From Apostichopus parvimensis (taxonomy: Eukaryota > Echinodermata > Holothuroidea > Aspidochirotida > Stichopodidae), in contig KN882536.1 of assembly GCA_000934455.1 (NCBI GenBank), forward strand, positions 156,715-190,812: a stretch of 34,098 nucleotides of DNA, written 5' to 3'. Numbering within the stretch: position 1 is the first letter of the stretch; each line of letters starts with the position of its first letter. Under the pieces are notes generated by a model. It had not been told where the DNA came from. It did no database searches and saw only the letters and a program-made list of their open reading frames with translations. This document shows positions 27,801-34,098 of this stretch, one piece after another. The translations under genes and the position numbers were made by a program.

Positions 27801-30111
27801 GTGTAGTTTTATTTACATAACTAGTGTTATGGTTATGGATAAAAGCCAGTTTCACCATTTGTCTAGTTTTATTTATATGGTGTTATGGTTTGTCTAGTTT
27901 TATTTACATGGTGTTATGCTTATGGATGTAAGTGGGTCTTCCATTTTTGTCTCGTTTTATCTCCATTGTTTGTAGTGGCATTTCATATTTTAACTTTGGT
28001 TTTACCTCATCTTCAAGGCAAGATTTCAGAAGGCCATGGCTTTAGTTGGTTCAGAATTTGTCGATAAGGTGACCTACTACAGCAACAGTTGGTGGCCTGC
28101 AAGAGAACTGGTCGAGGATGCACTGAGGAGTCGATTTGAGGTACTTCTAATTTCTTACGCTTCTCTCTACCGGAAAAACTTTATTTAGAAAACTAAATGT
28201 TTCAGTAAAATGAAACGACCAATGGTACAAATGATTGGGAAATGGTAACCTCAATGTTAGAGCTGACATAGGGACAGAGACTTCAGGTAGACAGACTCTG
28301 CAGTTGATACATTGGGAGAGATTACCGGGAGGGTGTTGGGTGGGTGTAGGGGGAGGAGGGGGGGCTTATGTGGCTTTGAAGTTTATATTTTGCTGTTCGT
28401 TTTGATAGAACATGGTTTCAGCACATTCATTTTATTGTGATTATATAACAACACAGGAATAATGCACAAATGAAATGTATGAATTCTGGCACAATACTAC
28501 AGTTTGCCCCTTAGTAGTATTAAATACAGGAATAACGCAGAAATGCATTCTGGGATAACACTACAGTTTGCCCCTTAGTAGTAGTAAATAAAGGAATAAC
28601 GCAGAAATGCATTCTGGGAGAACAGTACAGTTTGCCCCTTAGTAGTATTAAATACAGGAATAATGCAGAAATGCATTCTGGGATAACACTACAGTTTGCC
28701 CCTTTGTAGTAGTAAATACAGGAATAACGCAGAAATGCATTCTGGGATAACACTACAGTTTTGCCCCTTTAAATACAGGGCTATGCATTGCCATATGATT
28801 TTAGCATCAGTTCATATCATGGGACCAACTCACAGATTGTCGCCTCTTTAGTCTTACATTCTGTATCTCAAGAAATCTGTCTGCCACTGGAATATCCCCT
28901 TTCATAATGTTAGTATTGGAAATGTAACCAGCCGCATTAAACTATATCGACATCTGTTCCATTTCGTTGTCATCATCAGGCTCACGAGAGCGGAGAGATT
29001 GCAGTCATGAATGCCGGCGGCTGCCCGTGGAAGGAGCATCTTTACGCGTTGGAGAAAGATTTGGCCATCGAAACACCGATCAAGTACGTGCTGTACACAG
29101 ACCAGGCTGGTAAATGGAGGGTGCAGTGTGTGTCTGTCTCCTCGCATTCATTTCAAAATAGGTAAGTTGAATGCTGCCGTTTTATTGGGCGAGTTGCTCA
29201 GGTTAAGTTTAAACAAATGGATTTTAGCTCGCTTAAAGCAGCATTTTGCGTCCTTTTCTATGATTTTTCTCAACCTCACTGACTCCATTATGCCATAACG
29301 ACATACATAACTAGCTTATCTATTTAAATCTTACTTCAATGGTGGCATAAAAGTCCAAAAATTTGCAACTTTCAACTTTGTTTTTCTCCAAGATATTTTC
29401 CGTTGGGATCCCAATAAACCTCGCCCATAATATGGATATTTAAACACTACGAACGTCATTGACAAATACGTAATACGACACCATGCGTGATTTGTGTACA
29501 GTCTATATGGCAGTTGTACCAGGGAGTTCCATAACAACTCCCTGGTTGTACCATGGAGCTATAACGCAGTCTTGAATCTATTTTTAGCAACGGCTCATAA
29601 CTAAACCAGCATTTCTGATTGGTTGAATTCAAACTAGTGGGTTTGGGGGAACTGTATGCAATTAATTTTAAATGTGGAATTTGTCGTGGACACTTTTCTC
29701 ATTTTCTGCAAATATCCTTAATTACTCGCCAATTAACGTTGTTGGCAGGGAAAAACTTGGCTAATATCTTAGTTTGCTGTTTTGTGATTGATATATGTAA
29801 AAAACTTGACGTACATGTCAAAAAAGTAGAAAAACGGCAACCAAACGCAAAATGTTGCTTTAAATAACGAAGGGTCAATCAAAACTGATCGATTCATTAT
29901 ATGTTTTTTTTTTCTCGTTTCTTTTTCTTTTCATTTGCTAAGGCTATCGCTCCCAGAGGAATGGAGAGGTCTCCGAAACGAGGAACTCAGTCGACTGGCG
30001 GACATTCCCAATTGCATCTTCGTCCACGCGTCCGGATTCATAGGTGGCAACGAGACCAGAGAGGGCGCCCTCTGTATGGCGACCAAGGCTCTCGCCATGA
30101 ACAAGACATGA
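21759..30111 (+). CDS. MYG1: MYG1 exonuclease (UPF0160 / C12orf10 homologue), 7 exons, complete
   Basis: MYG1 is a DHH-family, metal-dependent 3'-5' exoribonuclease. The vertebrate protein acts in the nucleolus and mitochondrial matrix, linking pre-rRNA and mitochondrial RNA processing. Exons: 21759-21885, 22212-22317, 25683-25913, 27030-27108, 28018-28140, 28980-29161, 29943-30111; all junctions are GT-AG and in phase, giving 338 residues and a TGA stop at 30109. Motifs seen: [13 protein letters not shown] (residues 16-28, metal-binding His/Asp), [10 protein letters not shown] (57-66), RYDHHQR (72-78, the DHH signature), [19 protein letters not shown] (140-146), [21 protein letters not shown], and [10 protein letters not shown] near the end. 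The chosen ATG gives a protein lacking the N-terminal mitochondrial leader of human MYG1 (376 aa); an upstream in-frame ATG at 21681 or a missed 5' exon may supply one. It lies about 7.3 kb downstream of SF3A1 in the same orientation, with no sign of shared transcription. Confidence 0.96.
21890..22080 (+). repeat. Polypyrimidine (TTC)n tract in MYG1 intron 1
   Basis: About 190 bp of almost pure T/C with TTC repeats directly after the exon 1 donor. Its open frames are low-complexity artefacts. Confidence 0.8.
22212..22317 (+). CDS. MYG1: MYG1 exon 2: DVGGEY and DHH motif
   Basis: The acceptor is ACTTGCAG at 22211 and the donor GTAAAT at 22318. It encodes [35 protein letters not shown] and two bases of Arg, collinear with human [23 protein letters not shown]. 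Confidence 0.96.
22341..22650 (+). mobile_element. tRNA-derived SINE in MYG1 intron 2
   Basis: The tRNA-like head GGTGGCCAATTGGCTAAGGC has an A box TGGCTAAGGCG (22351-22361) and a B box GTTCGATTCC (22388-22397). A body with GTCCTTGGCAAGATGCTTTATC and CCTCTCTCCAACCAGG follows, then a tail AAAGCGCTTTGAG...TATAAAGCGCTACAGTATA and an A/T-rich end. Body and tail are of the kind I recall in several marine invertebrate SINE families. Confidence 0.8.
22651..23393. other. MYG1 intron 2, unassigned
   Basis: It contains an open frame at 22859-23161 with reasonable protein composition (for example [20 protein letters not shown]) followed by stops. No family is recognised and it is not needed for MYG1. 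It may be a decayed transposon or gene fragment. Confidence 0.35.
24207..24771 (+). mobile_element. Nested hAT-like MITE
   Basis: It is 565 bp bounded by CATAGGCGCAGATC and the inverse of CATGGGCGCAGATC, with 8-bp flanks GTTTTGAG (24199-24206) and GTTTGGAG (24772-24779), one mismatch. GGTGGGGACGCG lies inside both ends, in inverse orientation at the right. It sits wholly within the larger element, so it inserted later. Confidence 0.75.
25307..25341. other. G-run/C-run hairpin inside the hAT-like element
   Basis: A run of ten G is followed after TTAAAA by runs of seven C separated by AA. It could form a very stable hairpin or, on each strand, a G-quadruplex. Confidence 0.5.
25683..25913 (+). 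CDS. MYG1: MYG1 exon 3: [12 protein letters not shown]...VDAIDNG
   Basis: The acceptor is TCCCCAG at 25682 and the donor GTAAAT at 25914. It encodes [53 protein letters not shown] and EGEP. It follows a 3.4-kb intron full of transposon remains. Confidence 0.96.
26173..26336. mobile_element. Small MITE in MYG1 intron 3
   Basis: CAGGCATGAGC at the left and inverted CAGGGATGAGCCTGGGG at the right bound 164 bp. TTTATT is repeated on both sides (26167-26172, 26337-26342). It contains CCGTGAATTCGCGGAATATC. No ORF. Confidence 0.5.
26914..26937 (+). other. Potential G-quadruplex in MYG1 intron 3
   Basis: Four or more G-runs (GGGGGGGGGAGGGAGGGGGAGG) lie about 95 bp before exon 4 on the RNA-like strand. 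Confidence 0.55.
27030..27108 (+). CDS. MYG1: MYG1 exon 4: [11 protein letters not shown]...NPDWNE
   Basis: The acceptor is ATTTCAG at 27029. It encodes [20 protein letters not shown] then TAEDMD, matching human YALTTTLSARVARLNPTWN. The donor GTAAGC at 27109 is the first unit of a tandem array whose units each repeat ATGGATGTAAG, so several more donor-like sites follow. Confidence 0.93.
27103..27955 (+). repeat. 56-58 bp minisatellite that includes the MYG1 exon 4 donor site, about 15 units
   Basis: The first unit starts inside exon 4 (ATGGAT) and spans the donor GTAAGC at 27109. Unit pattern: ATGGATGTAAGCCGGTTT, then CACCATTTGTCTAGTTTTAT, then TTACATGGTGTTATGGTT. GT of successive units falls at 27109, 27167, 27223, 27281, 27337 and onward to 27928. 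By eye 11 units keep GTAAG, one has GTAGG and three have lost the GT. The array fills nearly all of intron 4. Confidence 0.93.
28018..28140 (+). CDS. MYG1: MYG1 exon 5: [12 protein letters not shown]...SWWPAREL
   Basis: The acceptor is CTTCAAG at 28017 and the donor GTACTT at 28141. It has 41 codons: [40 protein letters not shown] then E, aligned with human FKRAMDLVQEEF...HSWLPARALVEEAL. Confidence 0.95.
28141..28436. other. MYG1 intron 5, first part
   Basis: It has G-rich runs near 28330-28363 and nothing else that I recognise. Confidence 0.5.
28437..28775 (+). repeat. 64-bp tandem repeat, 5 copies (MYG1 intron 5)
   Basis: The unit has CAGTTTGCCCCTTAGTAGTA, AATACAGGAATAACGCAGAA and TGCATTCTGGGATAACACTA. 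The AGTTTGCCCC anchor recurs every 64 bp at 28501, 28565, 28629, 28693 and 28757. The minus-strand frame through it is repeat-driven. Confidence 0.9.
28980..29161 (+). CDS. MYG1: MYG1 exon 6: CPWKEHLY...[13 protein letters not shown]
   Basis: The acceptor is ATCATCAG at 28979 and the donor GTAAGT at 29162. It encodes [36 protein letters not shown] and SHSFQN. These are diagnostic C-terminal MYG1 blocks. Confidence 0.96.
29233..29863 (+). mobile_element. TTAA-flanked MITE, copy 2 (last MYG1 intron)
   Basis: 631 bp. The left end is TTAA-AGCAGCATTTTGCGTCC and the inverted right end TTAA-AGCAACATTTTGCGTT. It is collinear with 3166-3790, sharing for example CAACCTCACTGA, CATAACGACATACATAACTA and CTGATTGGTTGAATTC. 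It is in the same orientation as copy 1 and ends about 80 bp before the last MYG1 exon. Confidence 0.85.
29943..30111 (+). CDS. MYG1: MYG1 last exon: LPEEWRGLR...[10 protein letters not shown]
   Basis: The acceptor is TTGCTAAG at 29942. It encodes [55 protein letters not shown] and TGA at 30109. The family ends the same way ([23 protein letters not shown] in human). Confidence 0.96.
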
Positions 30112-30550
30112 TCGGTGCCGTACGGAAGTGACTGATTGTCTGCGAAAAAAACGGGAGAAATATGTCCGGAAGGAAAACGAGAGTCACGAACATTTCGTGT
30201 GGGTGACAGGTTGAGTTGCTGTCACAGGGTCAAGACTGTCACGCCAAGTGTGGTCTCACGGAGCAACCTAGTTCATGATGTCTTCCTTGGAACATTATTA
30301 TACAATGCTGTTGCATATTCATACTGTTGTGCACTGGCTTGCATATTCATACCATTGGCTCCTCCCTTCTCCTCCTCCTTCTCTATTCTGGACTGATGTT
30401 AACAGACTAGGAGTTTTCGATGTGAGTGAATCAAGGCAGGAACCTGGTAGAAGTAGTAACAGAAGTTGTCCAGTTGTGAAGGGTGATGGCCCTAATGAAT
30501 GAATGCAGTAAAAAATTGTAAGAAATTCCGAGCTGCCTTTACACGTGTCT

Positions 30551-30556
30551 AATAAA
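30551..30556 (+). terminator. MYG1 polyadenylation signal AATAAA
   Basis: A canonical AATAAA lies 440 nt after the MYG1 stop, with a T-rich tract (TTTAGTTTTTTT) about 50 nt further on. It is the first good signal downstream of the gene. Confidence 0.65.
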
Positions 30557-31842
30557 CTACCCTGGAAAGTGAAAACTGGCCAATTGTTGAAAGTTTGAAT
30601 CTAGTTTAGTTTTTTTCACTCGCTCCTTAAAAACCTTTGCTTGTTGAAAATATTTTGAAAGGTACCGCCAAGTTCGATCAAATATATTTTTCTAACATTT
30701 ATGTTGTAAAACGTGGTCTTGCAAACGGATTATCGCTTTAGGTAAATTTCGAGAAAAGATGATAGCCAATAAAATAAATGAAGCTGGTTTATCAAATATA
30801 TTAAATAATCACCCAATATAATAATCCCATCCCTCCCTATCAACTAGAAGAATTCACAATATAACATTCTCTGTTTTTATTTTCTCTTTTGTATTATGCT
30901 TACGTCGTAGAGATTAAAACTGCGTGCGTTTAAAGGAAAAAGTCCACAAATGCTTGTAATGGATGCCTCTTTATCTCTCCACCCCCTTCCTCACACCCCC
31001 TCCTCCCTACCCCTTTACCCCCACTCCTTCATCCCCCACCCTTCATCCCTACCCCTGTCAAGGCTGGTATCATTTGATCTTATTTTATTACTGCAAAAAA
31101 AAATTCTGTAATTTTGTTGGCAGAAATCTCCAGAGAGTTTTGAGTTTCGTAGAAGCCGAGATCATTGTTATAGTTTTACTGGATTTCCAGAATTTATAGT
31201 TTTTTTACCCCAAATCCCAACCCTGAGTAACTGAAAATGTTAGTTTATCCATATATGAACAAAGTACTAGTCTAACTTTATTGGAACAATAAGAACTTTT
31301 CTAGAATTTAGAGGGGAAACAAATACTCTTGCATCCAGTCCAGTACATCCGAAACAATCCCCCACCAATCATTTCCTTCCAACCTGGACATACAACTCAC
31401 AATATTCCACCACTATTTGTGTCACAATGTGTCCGAACGAAAGAGTTTTCTACCCGACGATACCCATGCACCAGGCATACATAAGTTTCCTGTGTTAAAA
31501 CTTTTGTTATAACAGCAAATAGTCAATTCCCCCATCACCACTCAGGCAACCCCCCCCCCCTTACATCACCAAATGTTGTGTTTAATGCCCTTCCTAAACA
31601 GATGTATGGTCGTCGGGGGTCGGTATTTAGTCATGTCACAAATATTCAACAAAAATGATGACACTGCCAGAGAGCAAGAAACTTTGGGGAGAAATTCTAC
31701 TTTTATTAAATTCTTAATTTTTTTCACGGATGATAGAGAGATTGTTACAAACAAACACGCAAAGAAGAAAACACACAATGTAATGTCAAATGACTTTGAT
31801 GTATGTACTTTTGCATTCAGTTACACGTTCGCTCTGCAAAAC
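30557..31842. other. Downstream of MYG1, nothing recognised
   Basis: AT-rich DNA with a C-rich run at about 30980-31055. An open frame at 31573-31854 has no recognisable domain and no splice context. Confidence 0.45.
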
Positions 31843-32424
31843 TTAAAGGATTAGTTCAGGTGTCACAAATGTTTATCAAATATGAAAGAGGACAATAAAA
31901 GAAACCCAATAGTGAAGAAATTATTCAAATATCTTTTTCCGTTTAGGAGATATTCAAGTTTAAAGTTCTACCTGATTGTGTAGAAACTGCTGAAATCAGA
32001 CTAGCTGTGACGTCATATCCTCACGTTCCTGAAAATTCTTTGTTATTTTATTAAAATATTTTGTAAGATTTTATGACTTACAACCAAAAGATACGTCAGG
32101 AGATCTCATATGTGTCAAGGGAAGTATTTGAGATTTAACATCTGAAGAATGTTTGATAATATTTTTATTTAGATTTGTGAAAAAAAAATGTAATTATTTT
32201 TTAATGAAACATATTGACACATGTTAAGGAAGTGAGGATGTGACATCACACCCTCTCAGTTAGTCTTTCTAAACCAGTCATTTGCAAAGAAATTTTGAAA
32301 TCTTCAAAGTGTGATATCTCCTTAACAGAGCATGCTATCATGGTAGATTCTTCACTGTTCTTTTTGTCTTTTTAAGCTCTTTCATACAAGATAGACATGT
32401 CAGACACCTGAACCAATCCTTTAA
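31843..32424. mobile_element. Fold-back (long inverted repeat) element, about 580 bp
   Basis: TTAAAGGATTAGTTCAGGTGTC at the left and the inverse of TTAAAGGATTGGTTCAGGTG at the right. Similarity between the arms continues inward (TATGAAAGAG, CAGTGAAGAA, AGGAGATAT, TGACGTCATATCCTCACG versus TGATGTCACATCCTCACT), so each arm is about 200 bp or more. No ORF. A related lone end lies near 33030-33054 (GACCTGGACTAATCTTTTAA). Confidence 0.75.
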
Positions 32425-32681
32425 GTAGTGTGCAGATGCCACTGAACAACACAATCTTTTTAGGCAATGGCCATCATTCAAGTCAACCAAGGTATACCTA
32501 GGAATGACAACCAGTGCCATTGTTATGCACTCTCAGCCCCACTAGCCTCCTTATATCGAGACAGTAACCATATCGTTATGACATTAAGTTGGGACAATTT
32601 TCTGCTATACTGTAGCCTACTGTCATGCCCCGCTTCCAGAGCACTCGTAGTGTCAGTATGAGCAGTATAATATCAGATTAA

Positions 32682-32862
32682 GGTTCGGAACTGTTTGTAC
32701 TGTCAGTACGGGCGCTTTGAAGCATGATATGAGAGGACAGTATAGAGTGGTATATTAGCATTAGAATCGGACAAAGGTTAGGAACTGTTTGTACTGTCAG
32801 TACGAGTGCTCCGAAGCATGATTTGTGAGGACAGTTTAGAGAGGTATCAGCATTAGACATTT
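32682..32862 (+). repeat. 94-bp tandem duplication, also present inverted at the window end
   Basis: GGTTMGGAACTGTTTGTACT...GAGGACAGTWTAGAG starts at 32682 and again at 32776. The inverse of the same unit is found at 34034-34098, cut by the window edge. Confidence 0.8.
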
Positions 32863-32869
32863 TGTCCCA

Positions 32870-33386
32870 ACTGGCTGGATTATGAAGATGTTATATCAAG
32901 TGAGGTCTGGTCATCATGATATCCTAGATAGAAACGGTAAAACCGGTACATATATGGAATTGAATGCAAATTTCACTAGAATGCTTAGATTATGGTTCCT
33001 CTTTAACATATAAAAAAAGAAATTTTGACCTGGACTAATCTTTTAAGTAGGGACTAGATACTTCATCACGTGATCAGGTTAAAGGTTGGTGAGCGGTGGT
33101 AATTTTAGTTTTCGTATCAAAATTGATGTGAACAGATTTACGAGTTATTAAAATAAAGTTCAATTATTCTAGTCTACCGTAGTCTTTCTTTTCTCTCGGA
33201 TTCCCAAGGTAGGATTTACAATTAGCAATATTAATTAAAAGCATATTATATGGTGGTTCGGTTGATTTTCGGACCGGTTCAGTCTCTGCAGTTTTAGGTT
33301 TCCCGTATAGAGCAAACTTAAAGTAATAAAATTCAGTTGGCTTAATTAATAAAGGCTAAACGAAAACTTAAAATACAAATATTCAT
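32870..33386. other. Intergenic, nothing recognised apart from one lone MITE end
   Basis: AT-rich sequence. The only recognisable item is the MITE-like end near 33030-33054. Confidence 0.45.
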
Positions 33387-33748
33387 TTAAAGGCATTGAA
33401 GACTCGCCCCAAACCGCGAGCGGCCATCTGAAAAAGTTAACTTTCCGTTGCTTGCAAGTGCCGTTTTGTTCGTGTCGCTGCAAAATGCAGACAGTAATAA
33501 AACGTGATATACCTTGTTATCTTTAGCTGGACCTAAGATGTCCATCGCTAAAATGTACACTGTGTTGTGGGTATTGAACGCAGCTGTATTTACTGACTGT
33601 ATACTAGTGTCTAATTACTGACGGTAGCAAGCTGTGTGTGTATTTTCTGGGATCGAGGTGTCTTACACTTCTGTTACACCTCATTCGAAACTAGGTCAGA
33701 TTACCGGCATCAGACGTTTCTTTTGGCGCGAGTCTTCACACCCGTTAA
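33387..33748. mobile_element. TTAA-flanked MITE, 362 bp
   Basis: The left end TTAAAGGCATTGAAGACTCG and the inverse of the right end TTAACGGGTGTGAAGACTCG align without gaps through TGAAGACTCGCSCC over 24 bp including TTAA. The interior is non-coding. It differs in sequence from the other TTAA-flanked families in this window. Confidence 0.7.
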
Positions 33749-34033
33749 TATCCTTAAAGCTAGACGTTAATATAAAAAAAAATGGAACAAAAGACTGCTA
33801 TGTTTTGACCAATGACAGTTTTAGACTAACAAGGGTTGACTGTTAGGCCTAACGTTCTGTAGTGCCGTCTATATCTGTAGCAGGGGATTCTCTCTCTCTA
33901 GACCTGTGAATGGACAATAAGAAATTGAGACATGAATATTCATTAATTTGTATTGACCGAAAGTCACCCCAGCCAGTTTGAGGTCATTTATTTTCCAGTG
34001 CTAAACCGACTCTATATTGTAATCTCATATCAT

Positions 34034-34098
34034 GGTTTGAAGCACTCGCACTGACAGTGTGAACATTCCGATGCTAATACCACTCTATACTGTCCTCT
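34034..34098 (-). repeat. Inverted partial copy of the 94-bp repeat, cut by window end
   Basis: On the minus strand it reads AGAGGACAGTATAGAGTGGT, then ATTAGCAT and TGTCAGTGCGAGTGCTTC, matching 32698-32766. It continues beyond the window. Confidence 0.7.

Noticed and set aside
31573..31854. 93-codon frame downstream of MYG1
   Set aside because: AT-rich, overlaps the start of a fold-back element, and has no family resemblance.

Overview
This is a stretch of an animal nuclear genome carrying two split genes, both on the + strand, with GT-AG introns, AT-rich non-coding DNA and a very heavy load of small transposons and minisatellites. The protein sequences, the introns of roughly 0.2-3.4 kb, tRNA-headed SINEs and many non-autonomous DNA transposons suggest a marine invertebrate deuterostome, perhaps an echinoderm such as a sea cucumber. 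The species is an inference.

Region 1 (1-15.3 kb) is the 3' two-thirds of SF3A1, the large subunit of the U2 snRNP splicing factor SF3A. Twelve coding exons (235-14484) join in frame into 635 residues: the end of the SURP2-linked region, the conserved central block, a strongly expanded acidic/lysine-rich exon, the proline-rich region and the C-terminal ubiquitin-like domain ending ERGGRKR. The exons for the N-terminus and the SURP domains lie upstream of the window. The introns carry tandem arrays with units of about 93, 55, 143, 14, 47 and 22 bp plus a short TGTCTGTCACC-type array, a TTAA-flanked MITE and a TA-flanked MITE.

Region 2 (15.3-21.7 kb) is intergenic. It holds a hAT-type MITE with a perfect 8-bp target duplication, a tRNA-derived SINE facing a SINE/LINE tail on the other strand, and a roughly 1 kb element with terminal inverted repeats of about 110 bp enclosing a 118-codon ORF that resembles the N-terminal part of GIN1/KRBA2-like transposon integrases.

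Region 3 (21.7-30.6 kb) is a complete MYG1 gene, a DHH-family metal-dependent 3'-5' exoribonuclease. Seven coding exons give 338 residues. Intron 2 holds a SINE and nested hAT-like elements. Intron 4 starts with a 56-58 bp minisatellite whose unit contains the exon-4 donor splice site, so the donor is repeated about 11 times. The last intron carries a second copy of the TTAA-flanked MITE seen in SF3A1.

Region 4 (30.6-34.1 kb) is downstream DNA with a 580-bp fold-back element, a 362-bp TTAA-flanked MITE and an inverted repeat cut by the window edge. I saw no third gene.

The two genes have no evident functional operon-like link; both are housekeeping RNA-metabolism genes. I saw no wholly new multi-gene system. 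The best candidates for new biology are the donor-site minisatellite in MYG1 and the integrase-bearing inverted-repeat element.
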